This document shows, one piece after another, positions 52,528 through 63,937 of a DNA stretch of 64,000 nucleotides. Position 1 is the stretch's first letter. Every line of letters begins with the position of its first letter. Both the position numbers and the translations under genes were made by a program. The notes under the pieces were generated by a model. That model ran no database searches. It was not told the origin of the DNA and was given only the letters and a program-made list of their open reading frames with translations. Source of the DNA: Actinostola sp. cb2023 (taxonomy: Eukaryota; Cnidaria; Anthozoa; Actiniaria; Actinostolidae); contig JAUJYZ010000495.1 of NCBI GenBank assembly GCA_033675265.1, positions 186,001-250,000 of the forward strand, read 5' to 3'.

Positions 52528-52805
52528 TCAGGTATTCTCTAAGTTAGTCATTAGTATTCCGTGAAAGATGAAGCAAGATGGCGGACAAACCCGATGGTTG
52601 TTTTTTTCGCAAAAAAGAGCTAATATAGAGAATACTAATAAGGCTTGTAATTTTGTAACAAAAGAAAACAAAAAGCTTTATTGGTATTCTCTATATAGAG
52701 AATACTAATGAGTCCATTGTTAAAGCTATATTAGTTACTTTATGAGATATAGAGCGCACAAATGCTGGGCGCTGATTGGTCGAGTGAGTATGACTATATT
52801 CTAAT

Positions 52806-53885
52806 CCACATTAGACGCTGTTTTTATTATTTTCCCCCCTCAGTACTATACAGTGACAAGACAGGAAACTACGAGCGCTACCTCCAACGGCTATACCGCT
52901 CGATTTTTACCCCTAAAATCCCTCATTCCACCCAAAAACTCCACAGCACCAAAGGACGATGATGGAACATTCCCAAACTCTTACCTTGAGCCAAAAAATC
53001 GAAACTAACGGCATATTTTCTGCTCGTTTCATGCTCTGAACAATCCAAATTTGACTTCGTCTCATGCGTATTTCATTCCGTTAAACTACCATTTGCATGA
53101 AGTCACATGATCACGGCAAAACTCCAGCTGATATTGATCGGCTGGTATCCATGGTAAGATACAAACTGGTCTCACCCCCCACCCTGAAATGCACAAAAAA
53201 TCTACAGGATTTTTATACGACGTTCGTTTCGAACAAAACACTGCAATATTTTGTTTTGCATCGTAAACAGTTTGAATGGGTCGACCGCTTACAGGTTTTC
53301 CCAGCAAGTCATTCATAGCGGACAAACACTAGATCCCAATGACCAAAACCAGGTCAAGATTTGAATAACAATAGGAACTATCGTACAACAATAGGAACTA
53401 TTGTTAGATATGCCTCGTTCTACAAAGACATATTCACGACTTGTCTTTGTAGAATGAGGCATCTATTGTTATTCAAATCTTGACCTGTTTTGGTGATTGC
53501 CGATCTAGTGTTTTCCTTCATAGCGGATGTTTACTTTTTTTCCAAGGGGGTCGTGCATCGTCACAGTTTTGCCGTGATCATTTGACTTCATGCAAATGGT
53601 AGTTTAACCGAATGAAACACGCATGGGACGAAGTCAAATTTGGATTGTTCAGAGCATGAAACGAGCAGAAAATATGCCGTTAGTTTCGATTTTTTTTTTG
53701 GCTCAAGGTAAGAGTTTGGGAATGTCCCATCATCGTCCTTTGGTGCTGTGGAGTTTTTTTGGGGAATTGATGGATTTTAGGGGTAAAAATCGAGCGGTAG
53801 CCATTGGAGGTAGCGCTCGTAGTTTCCTGCCTTGTCACTGTATGGTACTGAGGGGGAAAAATTATAAAAACAGCGTCTAATGTGG
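52806..53885. mobile_element. 1.1-kb long palindrome
   Basis: CCACATTAGACGCTG at 52806 pairs with CAGCGTCTAATGTGG at 53871-53885. Arms pair in blocks across CTCGATTTTTACCCCTAAAA, the region of CTTCATGCAAATGG and a central hairpin near 53407-53462. About 190 bases of the left arm (near 53127-53320) have no partner, so one arm has a deletion. Only short frames are present. Confidence 0.75.
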
Positions 53886-53992
53886 ATAAAACTACCTGAA
53901 ATGACTTTATCTATAAATAATACAACAAGATACAAAGCCATTTTTCAATTCATTGACGTTTTTATTTTTAGATTCACTGCAGTACATGTTTA

Positions 53993-54352
53993 TTGCTTGG
54001 GCTGTACACGATAGGCGATCTCTGTGAACGACTCAAAGAGTTAGATGTATGTGTATGGTCAAGAAAACTACAAGAAGTCAAATGTCTGTTCCGATTCCTA
54101 TTTTATGAACTTTGCAAGTTGCTTGGAGGGCAAGAACAAGCGCGACGGTATGGAGAGCAGAATTGGGAGATGCCTCCTTTCAGAAATGGCGAACAGATAG
54201 TAGATAGCACGTTTTGGCAGAATGTGTTGGTTTCGGTTCGTATTCGCATGAAAAGAATCTATCCAGAAGAGAAACTTTTGGACCTGATCCCAACTGTAAT
54301 GGAGCAAGAGTATGCTCAGCGGTCTCTCACAGCGTATATAAGGGCTGAGTAA
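53993..54352 (+). CDS. Unidentified 119-codon ORF
   Basis: The frame includes LCERLKELDVCVWSRKLQEV and EQIVDSTFWQNVLVSVRIRM, with plausible codon use. No family is recognised. Its last 13 codons fall in a segment repeated at 58140-58214, so its end comes from repeat sequence. It could be a broken exon. Confidence 0.35.
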   Translation: MLGLYTIGDLCERLKELDVCVWSRKLQEVKCLFRFLFYELCKLLGGQEQARRYGEQNWEMPPFRNGEQIVDSTFWQNVLVSVRIRMKRIYPEEKLLDLIPTVMEQEYAQRSLTAYIRAE

Positions 54353-54388
54353 CCGCCATGCCCTATCGTCACTCGATAGTAAGCGTTG
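54311..54388 (+). repeat. Direct repeat, copy 1 (with 58140-58214)
   Basis: TATGCTCAGCGGTCTCTCAC and about 55 more bases recur 3.8 kb downstream with more than 90 percent identity. With the doubled unit at 58075 and 58384 the layout recalls split direct repeats of tyrosine-recombinase retrotransposons (DIRS/Ngaro), but no recombinase or RT is seen. Confidence 0.6.
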
Positions 54389-55736
54389 AGCAGCGAACAG
54401 TGTCGTCTTCACAAAGGTCTACATTTAATGCTTCTTCCAGTTTATGGCTTCCGAACGTCCTGCTCCATAATTTCAAGCGCGCAACCCTTCTGAACTAATA
54501 GACACGAAACGACCAGTAAGTCGTCGATTTTCGTGGCTTTCTCTCTTCTCTACTTTCAACGGTTCCACTGCTTTCCCCGCCAGCTCAGGACGCTGGCCTC
54601 ATGTCAAGTTTCTTCACATTCGCTCGTCCAGGCTTTGAAGGTTCTTATGGTGTGGTGTTCATTCTATTAGGGAATACTTGGACTTGTAGGTAAACGGTCT
54701 GGTTCTTATCAAGGTTTTATTTGCTTCAGAGTTGTTTACCGTTCTTGGTTTGTTCCACGTGGCCGTTGTGTTGTGGTCATGTCATTATTCCTGGTGGCTT
54801 CCGCTCACTTCATTATGTTGCCCTCACGCGGGTTGCCTAGTTATTTTACTCGTATGTTTCTGCTTTTTTTGTCTCGAGTCTCTCTAACATGGTTATTTGC
54901 AGGTTATAATTTTACTTTGCTTTCGTTTGGACTGCTTGGCATTTGCATACTAGCTTGTCCTCGTCGCCTTTTCATTCCATATTGTCGCGGTTAGTCCGCC
55001 TGCTTACCGGTCGGTAAATTTCGGATTCATAGGGTAGAATGACGCGACATTTGTGCTGATTTAATTAGGACGAGGGAGCGAAATTCAAATTTGGTGCTTC
55101 AACGCACACACTGAAATACAAAGAAAACAAGCAAAAACAGCAAAGTGCCGGGAAAGAAAAGAAACGGTAAAATGTGTGCTTCAGTTTGCTTCTGGTAAAA
55201 TCCCTGACACAGGATCATATAAAAGAGATGTTCAGTAACCATTTGCCGTTTTAAAAACTCAAATCCGATAAGAGTTTAGGGTAGCAAAAGTATTTTGAAT
55301 CCAAGGTAATTTCGTCAAAAAATGTATGGGAAGTAGACCTCATTGATATGCACAATCCTTTTTCTCGTGAAATTAAAAGTAGTGGACTTTTCCTGACACG
55401 GGAAACATTTATTTGTTTATTCATTTAGCATTATGCCGAATTTTATCAAAATTGCTTAAATATTTAAGGTAGCAAATTGCGAAGAAAGATAGGTTGTTTT
55501 GCATCTTGTGAGTGCGGCAAATTTCAAAGTTCCCGCCAACTCGAGATCGAAGCTAAACTCCGCCCCCCGATAATTCCCTAAGGAATGATAATTTCACGAC
55601 TGTAATCGGCCTATTGTGAAAGTTAATCAGAGCACGTTACCCAAGTTCATAGAGCGTTTGAAAACTTTTGAGCGCGAACTTTGAAAAGTTCTTAGAGCGT
55701 TGAAAACTTTTGAGCGCGAACTTTGAAAAGTTCATA

Positions 55737-56350
55737 GTTGTTTGTGTGTTTATCTTGACAACCGACTAAAGCGACTTTATTAGGAGTACGATCTAAAAAT
55801 TTGAATCAAAGATTACTGGAATCAGTGTTGTTTGTGTGTTTATCTTGACAACCGACTAAAGCGGCTTTATTAGGAGTATGATCTAAAAGTTTGAATCAAA
55901 GATAACTGGAATCATTGTTGTTTGTGTGTTTATCTTAACAACCGACTAAAGCGGCTTTATTAGGAGTATGATCTAATGTTTGAATCAAAGATTACTGGAA
56001 TCATTGTTGTTTTGTGTGTTTATCTTGACAACCGACTAAAGCGACTTTTATTAGGAGTACGATCTAAAAGTTTGAATCAAAGATTACTGGAATCTGGAAT
56101 CATTGTTGTCCATTGTGTGTACTAACTTTATCTTGACTGATGAAACCGACTAAAGCGACTTTATAATATAAGTATTATTTCACGGACATATGGACTGCAC
56201 TCTAAAGCGACTTTATTAGGAGTACGATCTAAAAGTTTGAATCAAAGATTACTGGAATCATTGTTGTTTGTGTGTTTATCTTGACAACCGACTAAAGCGG
56301 CTTTATTAGGAGTATGATCTAAAAGTTTGAATGAAAGATTACTGGAATCA
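55737..56350 (+). repeat. ~90-bp satellite, about six copies
   Basis: Units begin TTGTTTGTGTGTTTATCTTG and contain ACCGACTAAAGCG, TTATTAGGAGTA and GATTACTGGAATCA. Starts are near 55737, 55826, 55915, 56005, 56105 and 56262. A MITE end (TATTTCACGGACATATGGAC) sits in the fifth unit. A decayed unit is at 56745-56830. Confidence 0.8.
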
Positions 56351-57058
56351 ACGCTGTTGGAATGATAATTCCACGACCGTGACCGGCCTATTGTGAAAGC
56401 CAATCAGAGCAGTAACAACTGTTTTGAATGGCAATTAATTTGATACCCAAGTTCATAGAGCGTTCACAATTATCTGTTTGTGTCTGTCACAACTTGTACC
56501 CAAAGCATGGAAGTTGTGACAAAGAGTTTGAGTTTCTACACAAACTCTTTTGTCACATTTACAAAGAACACAAGCCCGAACGGTGCAAGTCAAAATTCTC
56601 AGAAAATGCTTATTCAACCAATATGTTGTTGTTGTTTATGATGAGAACAGGGATAAGGGAAGTCACAATAAGTCACCGATCACAACAGAGTGATGTGTCA
56701 AAGCAGATCAGTTCTACCAGTTCTATACACACCTAGTAATTAAAACCTGGAATCAACCGACTAAGCGGCTTTATTAGGACTATCATCTAAACGTTTGGGT
56801 TTGAATCAAAGATTACTCCAATATATAAGCGGCAGTTTGAATCAAGAATGCTGTTTTTGTGCGTATCTTGGCAACCGATTCATGATGCCGGTAAAAGAAG
56901 TACCACTCAAATCATTATTGGAATCATGAATGTTGTTTGTCCATTGGCGGATTCATCAAGACTGTTCGTAATTTGTAAATCAAGTCGTATATAATTCGCA
57001 AGCTCTGTTGAATCAGTTTTGCTGAACATAGTGTAGTTAATAATCAATGGGATTAGTC

Positions 57059-57122
57059 TGATTACTGTTGAGATTACTGTTTGGATTACTGTTGAGATTA
57101 CTGTTTGGATTACTGTTGGGAT
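57059..57122 (+). repeat. Short GATTACTGTT(G/T) tandem array
   Basis: Alternating GATTACTGTTGA and GATTACTGTTTG units, about five in number. Related by sequence to the satellite unit end. Confidence 0.7.
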
Positions 57123-57304
57123 TTAGGGACCACATGTCACTTTGAATGACAGACGTCAAAACTTGTGCGAGAACCAGTTGCTACCCATGGGATTAGCTTC
57201 AAACCAATCAAATTCATATCCATAAATCGGATATGCTAATTATGCCAATCGTTCATCCGTTACTCGACCGTAAGTAGATGTCGCCGTGAACAATAGAATT
57301 CTAC

Positions 57305-57520
57305 CCTATGTGTCGCGGTGAGTCCGCATATTTGCTGGTAGGTAAATTCCAGATTGTCGACGTTGGTCCGCCTGTTTACTGGTCGTTTCCAGTTATGGTT
57401 GCGGTCGTTCCGCCTGTTTTCTGCCCGTACCAGGTACTGTTGCGGTCGTTCCGCCGCTTTACTCGTTTGTCCAGATTGATGCGATTGTCTCGCCCGTTTA
57501 CTGGTCGTTTCATGTCTGTT
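57305..57520 (+). repeat. Degenerate ~45-bp tandem units
   Basis: Repeated pattern GCGGTCGTTCCGCCTGTTT then a C/G-rich tail and TTTCCAG, four or five times with much divergence. A related unit is at 54983-55024. Confidence 0.5.
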
Positions 57521-58074
57521 ATTTCATATGTGACTGTCTTATATGGATGGGCTGACGTTGCTTATGCCTTTAACAGGGGCCCTTGGAGTGCGAGGCTGCT
57601 CGAGGCTCTATGTCTATTATTGGCCGGAGAGCCTTTGTTAGTCATTATAGTTTGTTTGCCATGAAATGTTGGGTTGCCATAGTGATTTAAGCATGTTTTA
57701 TTTATTTATTTATATTTATCTCTTTCCCTCCATCCACCACCCTGGGTGTAAGAGTGCTTGTTAGGGGAGTCTTATTCCCTTTCGGTTCCACCGAACGGCA
57801 GGGCTGTTATCCCCTGGGCTGGCCCTTTCCCCTCCCATATGTACCCTTAGTCCCCCGACTGGGATATCTGGAAGTGCTTTGATCCTTTGAAGGTTACTGT
57901 CCGAACCCTCGTGGGTCACCTGGGTGGGCCTACTCCCACTTTATCCCAGGGGATAATAGAATACAATTAATCATGCTATTCGTGTTGAAGCAAACTCAAC
58001 GTCTGTGCTTTCTTTAGGTTTGAGTCTTGGGTCTCTTGGGCCAGTTCTTTCGATCGGTTGAGTTTCCTTTGTTG

Positions 58075-58456
58075 CCGGCTACCAATTTCCTCATAACTTA
58101 GCCATTATAGAGCTGGGAAGACCGCTTAGAATAGGATACTATGCTCAGCGGTCTCTCACAGCGTATGTAAGGGCTGAGTAACCATGCCCCATCGTCACTC
58201 GATAGTAAGCGTTGGTCCCGATACAGGCGCAAGGGTTTCACACGTGTATTGATTGCATCTTGTGGTCTTCTCAGCTCGCCCCCGGTGGTCGTGTTTGCTT
58301 TCGTTCGGTTGGTTATTATTATTTTTTATTGGTCCCACCCTCCCATACCCTCTTATTTTCGTATCATCTTCCTTGATAGCAATCCGGCTACCAATTTCCC
58401 CATAACTTAGCCATTATAGAGAGGGGAAGACCGCTTAGAGCAGGATACTATTCTAT
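58075..58456 (+). repeat. Direct repeat pair with spacer
   Basis: CCGGCTACCAATTTCCTCAT at about 58075 recurs at about 58384. Each unit is about 70 bp, ends in GGATACTAT and differs at a few positions. The second copy of the 54311 repeat sits between them. LTR-like or split-repeat arrangement is possible. Confidence 0.6.
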
Positions 58457-58886
58457 CCTCCCAAGCAACCATCCTGAATACAAAGAGATGAAACAATGTT
58501 TGGAAATCTTTGTCAAATTCAATTCCATGAGTTTTTACCAGATGAGAGAACTATCCAACGAAGTCTCCCTCCCGCATGAGCGAACAATTTTGGTTCGTAA
58601 CAAAACACTGTACTTCAGTACTATTGCAAGAGCATTGTCAGTGGAGTGTTTTATTAAAAAAGATATCGACACCTATCCTTGGGAAAAAATGTTGAAAGAA
58701 GAGAAGAAATATTGTTCTTATTTTCCCGATATTGATGGTGGAGTTACAGTACTAAGGTTTCCGTACGTGGTATTTACTGCATCGGGTTCCTACGATTTTA
58801 AAATTTTGGAAACAGGGGAACGATTCTCGAGCTCTTCACGTGATGCACGAGAAGCACTATTGCAACACAAAAGTAGAAGCCAATAG
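58450..58886 (+). CDS. Unidentified ~145-codon ORF or terminal exon
   Basis: Open from 58450, with ATG at 58488, to TAG 58886. It contains YQMRELSNEVSLPHERTILV and GGVTVLRFPYVVFTASGSYD. Codon use looks coding. A CCCAAG acceptor-like site near 58465 could begin it. No family is recognised. Confidence 0.4.
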
Positions 58887-59149
58887 TACTCTTCTGAAAA
58901 CAGCGGCACCAAAAAACTATTTCAGCACTTAACTGTATTCGAAAGTTACATTTTCAAACCAAAATCAAAACAATCATAACGCAGAACTCTTTAGTTTGAA
59001 CTGTTTGACCTCTTTTTGATTAGTTTTTGTAACTTAAATGTTTGATCTCGATTGATTAAGCTTCAAATTGAATGTAAATATTCACCAGTATATTTTGTAA
59101 ATAAAATTTGTTATACACCTCAAACGACTATACTTCTTATTATAAAATG

Positions 59150-59812
59150 ACCTAAGAAAATCCTGCAATTCGATTGGCTGAGAGGAGTAGTATTTCAGCG
59201 CAATAGTGGTATTTCAAGCTCTCAGGAGTGGTATTTCAAAATCACCATGGTAACCATTGTTTGAGCACCAAGCATGACATTCAAATCCAAGATGGCGGAT
59301 AAACCCGACATATTTTTTCTCGCTAAAAAAGCTGAAATATACCTAGAAACAAATCTCAAGAACAACAAATTGAAAAAGTACATCAACATGGATATATTGT
59401 CGACAAATCAGGAAGGTTTTCTTTGGCTGAGACTGCAAAAATCAGCGAGAAACGATCGACTGTTGATCGTGCTAAAGCCAGTAACGGTTATCGAGAAGTG
59501 AAATAATTTAATATTGCTGAAAAAGGTAAAAATAAAGCTTTAGAAACCTCTTGTTTCTGTTTTCTTCATTTGTTATCTAATTTATGAACGTTTTTCTATG
59601 AAAATAATTTACTTGAGAGCATTTTCCATTAGTTCATGGTAAAACTACAAACAACTGATCGAAATTGCAGTATTTTCTTAGGTCATGTTATAAACATTTA
59701 ATAGCATGTTTTGTACGTGATATTTGGGATAAATACCACGAGTGAAACAATTTTGAAATATCACTCGTGGTATTTATCCCAAATATCACTACAAACCATG
59801 CTATTACCTATA
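59150..59812. mobile_element. Foldback/MITE region with TTCTTAGGTCAT ends
   Basis: ATGACCTAAGAAAATCCTGC near 59147 pairs with TTTTCTTAGGTCAT near 59673. A further perfect hairpin lies at about 59718-59792 (GTGATATTTGGGATAAATAC arms). The small frame at 59274-59501 (KMADKPDIFFLAKKAE) resembles part of 52565-52620 at the DNA level (AAGATGGCGGA.AAACCCGA), so it is repeat-derived. Confidence 0.5.
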
Positions 59813-59884
59813 CTAATCATATTCATTTTGAAATCACTAGTAAATCCTGCAATCTGATTGGCTAAAAATGGTGCGATTAATAAT

Positions 59885-60025
59885 GGTAATTGAACTGAGT
59901 GGAGTGCAATTTGGTCTGAAATCAAACGCGCGATTACAAAATCGCACGACCGCGTAGCGGGAGTGCGATTTGTAATTGCAAGTTTGATTTCAGACCAAAA
60001 TTGCACGACACGAAGTTCAATTACC
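59885..60025. mobile_element. Palindromic MITE, copy A
   Basis: GGTAATTGAAC at the left and GTTCAATTACC at the right, with GGTCTGAAATCAAAC/GTTTGATTTCAGACC inside. The centre reads GCACGACCGCGTAGCGGG. An inverted copy is at 61456-61596. Confidence 0.75.
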
Positions 60026-60435
60026 ACTTAATTATATCCATTTTGAAATTTACACTCATTCGATACCGGAAAACATATACAAACGATTTTAATATTTACA
60101 GCAAAATGTCACGTGACGAGTATTGACAAAATGTCACGTCACGTGCGCATTGAACGATTGAGCACATGCAAAGTCAGTTGAACGTACAATCTACTCGACA
60201 CTTGGTACAAAAGTCCTTCTTTATTCTCTATCTCGCCGTTAGAATCACAGACAAAAGCCCAACATCACTTTTTTACCGTTGCTGGTTGTTCTTTTGAGTA
60301 GTAATTGAACGTACAGCTGGTGTAGTTTTGGGATCACTTGCCCTGCTGTCGTATGACCTTCGTGTTGAGGATTTGCCGAGCCGTGAAATTCACTGGACAT
60401 TTTACAGTAAATACTACGCTTACAGGATAATTATT

Positions 60436-60639
60436 CTACTTCAAACGATGCTCAATGGCACTCTGAATAATTCTTAGAGATTGTGGCCCAATGTCTTCGC
60501 CGTCCTTTCGTTTGACTTCTGCACAGAACTGATCGAGTGAGAGTCTTGTCGAGGTCAACACTACAACAGGCGCCATTTTTTTGTCAATGTTGATTTCAAT
60601 TTCAAGATTGTTGGACGGCTTGCACCAATTTTCAAACAC
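60436..60639 (-). pseudogene. Fragment resembling KIAA1958/ZMYM/QRICH1-type (Crypton-derived) proteins
   Basis: The 67-codon frame has LDQFCAEVKRKDGEDIGPQS then LRIIQSAIEHRLK. The pattern (F)xxEVxxKDGxxxxPxSLRxxQxxIxxxL is the conserved helical block before the DUF3504 recombinase-like domain in KIAA1958, QRICH1 and ZMYM2, which descend from Crypton tyrosine recombinases. Only this block is present, ending at a stop, so it is a fragment. The call is from memory of the pattern. Confidence 0.4.
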
Positions 60640-61455
60640 AGAAAGCCATTGCTTTGTGGAACGGTTTTAGTCTTATTGTTAATGGCCCGAGACTTTAATT
60701 CATCAATATCTTGGCTTGTGTAGAATTACTAGAAACTCGAACTGTTTTTCCAATCGCAAATTCCGGAATGGACCGGACTCGCTACGACTAGGAGTTACCG
60801 GAGCTTGTTCGCTTGTTTTGGTCCTGTTTTGGTTGTTTATTCTGCATTTTCTGAATGCAAATGGATGTCAAATGACGGATAATCATTCACATTCAGTGCC
60901 TCTTCAGCTTGAAAGAGGGAATAGTCAACAATAAAAAACTGTAAGTTGAAAAAGTCACCATTTGTTTTGTAAAATATGAAAGATTTGTTGTGGTAAAATC
61001 CAAAGTCTTTCCTGTTCATTTTTTTTCCTTTTTTTTTTTTCCTGTGTTCTGATTGCTTGTTTTATGTTGTTCCTGCAATTTCATTGGATGTTCAAATTGG
61101 TGCGATTTAGAGCTCAAAAAGGTGCGATTTATTAAAAAGGTGCGATTTGGGAATAAATCGCACCATTTTTAACCAATCAGATTACAGGAAATGCTAGTGA
61201 TTTCAAAATGGATGTAATTAAATCATTAATTGCACTATTTTGGATCATTAATTGCACCAAATTTTTTTTTTTTTAAATTTTTGCACAGAAACTCTAATTT
61301 TATTAAATTCAAACGATTCTTCATAAAAAGTAATTTGTAATTTAGAATGAAAGAGTTGTATTTTAGGCATCAAAATTATTCTTATTATTGCAACTTACCA
61401 CCTAAATATACTGACGAGTGTATTTGAAAAGATTTCAAAATGAATATGATTAATA

Positions 61456-61596
61456 GGTAATTGAACTTCGTGTCGTGCAATTTTGGTCTGAAATCATACT
61501 CGTGATAACAAATTGCACTCCCGCTACGCGGTCGTGCAATTTTGTAATCACTCGTATGATTTCAGACCAAATTGCACTCCACTCAGTTCTATTACC
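61456..61596. mobile_element. Palindromic MITE, copy B (inverted)
   Basis: Reverse-complement copy of 59885-60025, same 141-bp length, with a few changes (CATACTCGTGATAACAAA in place of the CGCG part). Confidence 0.75.
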
Positions 61597-61650
61597 ATTA
61601 CTAATCACATATTAAGTTGTAATTCAATTATCTGAAATTTCACTGATTAC

Positions 61651-62690
61651 AACAAGACGCTCAATGAGCGTACACTCGGGCATTATGACAATGACCGATG
61701 ACAGTTGCGTGACGAGGGAGACTATGTATCGGTGATCTCCGAATCGTCCGTCTTCAGTACGTACTTGGGACGTCCAGTTGAGGTTGCATATTCATGGTCA
61801 GATGGTTCTGATAACGTCTTTGGTTTGTTCGTTGTCGCAGAGGAAAGTCGGTCAAATCAATTAAAAGGACTCAAAAATCATTCCCGAACTGCGTATTTTT
61901 CAAACATCCAGTCGATTCAGACTATGATGTGACGAAGCTCGACGAAGCTACTGTCTCTGCCTATAAATTTCGGAATTCATGCCTTCGATGTGTCCGAAAA
62001 TCATTCTGAAACCTTTCACATTGACGAACAGCGTGTGTGACATAAGTGAGAGGAGCGTTTCTTTCCTTCAAGTTGGATACATAAAAGTGTTACGTTCGAA
62101 GTTATCCCCGAATTTCGTACATTGACCTTGCTTAGTCCGTGGCGTTGATGACGGCCTATTTGCTTTGATGAAGTTTCAAGTTGAAGTTCGATTTTTACGA
62201 TTCCTTTTCCTTCTGAATGTTTCAAACGTGGAATAAAATAAACTTCAATCATTATATTTCTCAGAAATGTGTTTCATTTTATTGTCGGATACCTTTTAAA
62301 CGGGTTTTTGAAACCACGGCGTGACGGCAGTCATGCAGCAAGCACAACGACATTATCTGCTGGGTAATCTTGAAACTCGATACGATCACATACTTCGCAT
62401 TTTGTGTACTACGAAGAAAAATAAATAAAAACAAGACGCTCAATGAGCGTATACTCGGACATTATTAAAAATGATAATGCAGTAGCCGAAATGATATGAC
62501 TGTAGGCTTAATCGCTAAATGTTATAACCAAACAAACCAAGACGCGTCCCGTAGCTAGACAAAGTCTCAGACAAGTGATCGAATTTCGTAGGGACCTCAA
62601 CACAGCAAGAATGTACAGGCCGACGTTATCAGAACCATCTAAGCATGAATATACGTCCCAAGTACGTATTTCAGACGAAACGTCGACGAT
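61651..62690. repeat. Mixed direct and inverted repeats
   Basis: AACAAGACGCTCAATGAGCG occurs at 61651 and again at 62430 as a direct repeat (about 36 bp). GATGGTTCTGATAACGTC at 61801 is repeated exactly inverted at 62622-62639, and CGTACTTGGGACGT near 61760 is also inverted near 62652. The order suggests two overlapping element copies in opposite directions. Confidence 0.6.
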
Positions 62691-62899
62691 TCGTAGATCT
62701 CTATATCTGCTGACCGACACACACCATTGGCAGAACATGGCATAGCAAGATCATGATAGTTTTGGAGTTCATTTGATTTGCTTTTCAGTTCATTTGATTT
62801 GTTAAACACAACTGCTTCTCTCTCGATACAGCACGAGCTTCTACACAGCACTTCTAGTCAGTAGTCGTGGAACGATGAGTTAGCACTTCTATTAACGAT

Positions 62900-63930
62900 G
62901 ACTCTAGAGCGAACAATACTTCGGATTTAGTTTGATATACGCTCGGTAACTATTTGACCCGTTTGAGCATATAATTACTTCATTAGGCGTTCGGATATCA
63001 TCGCCCCCCGTTTTCAGCCAATCGAAACCCTGTAACAGACATTCCTGACTGATTCGAGCACATTCTTCGCATTTAGTGGACAACGAAGAAAAAAAAAGAA
63101 AGCGCACTTTATAACAGTAAAAATAAAAAAGAAAGCGCATTTTATAACTCGGGCTTCTTCCGGAAGTACCCGAGTAATTAATGAAAGGGTTTTTTTTGTT
63201 TTGGACAAGTCTGGGCAAGGCCTTTGTTCTCCCTGGATTGTTTTGGTTCACTGGAACAAAGAAGAGTTCAAAACCGCAAAGTTCAAAAACAAACATTCAT
63301 TCAACACAAGAAATGGAGTCAGAATTATTCGCTATTGGTGATGGAAAAGCAACGCATTCAATCCCAAAGCAAGAAAACTGTACCAAAGAAAACGATTTTC
63401 AAACCAACTTAAGAACAAGCTAATTATTTCACAAACTTTGGTAATTGCTTGGAACTGTTTTGTGTTATGTACTAATTAGTTAGTACTGTTTCACGGTCAT
63501 ATGGTTTGCACTTTATACATACCATAGCTCAAGCAATGTAAAAACTCTAATGCGATTAGATATATTTCTTTGAATATTTATCATGCTATGAGGCCGATTA
63601 ACAATAAAAACATTGACAAAATGTTGGTTGTCAACAAGAAGTTTATTTAACCACTGCAAAGTAAGAATTAAATGAGTTGGTCAAGTTACATTTCAATTTA
63701 TTTCATTAAATAACAGTTATATTATAACTTGTACATAGGGTTCGCATATTGTTCTACAATAGGCTGTTTGTAAAAGAGTTTATTTAGTAAGAACTTTCGT
63801 TGATGTATAGCTGCCTCAGTTGCTTTTTTCCCATCCAAAGCTCTCTGTGTCCATAATTAATATTTTGTTTTTCCATTACTTTTCGATATGTTAAAATGTC
63901 GCCCCAAGAAAAAAAAACATGTGTAAAGAG
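62900..63930. other. No supported gene
   Basis: Short frames only. A tandem pair GAAAGCGCACTTTATAAC/GAAAGCGCATTTTATAAC lies at 63098-63148. A TAGAGTG-family right end without partner is near 63485-63513. Confidence 0.4.
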
Positions 63931-63937
63931 GAGTCTA

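Larger units (their letters stand above)
51508..54004. mobile_element. 2.5-kb unit bounded by ~120-bp inverted repeats
   Basis: CAGCCCAAGCAATAAACATG at 51508 is repeated inverted, ending at 54004. The match runs to about 51634 on the left and from 53889 on the right, about 93 percent identical by eye. It encloses a large palindrome. It may be one composite DNA transposon or two inverted copies of a repeat. No transposase is visible. Confidence 0.5.
55028..57310. mobile_element. 2.3-kb element with 13-bp inverted repeats carrying a satellite
   Basis: CATAGGGTAGAAT at 55028 and ATTCTACCCTATG at 57298-57310. Directly outside both ends lie related copies of TGTCGCGGTxAGTCCGC, which belong to the surrounding tandem unit. 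Inside are a 48-bp duplication (55651-55740), a satellite block and a pair of 100-bp direct repeats (55584 and 56359). No transposase is recognised. Confidence 0.5.
59824..61210. mobile_element. 1.4-kb element with ~55-bp inverted repeats
   Basis: CATTTTGAAATCACTAGTAA at 59824 pairs with the right end at 61210, and the arms include CTGATTGGCTAAAAATGGTG. It encloses a palindromic MITE and a minus-strand ORF resembling a Crypton-derived protein. The ORF may simply have been caught between two copies. Confidence 0.55.
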
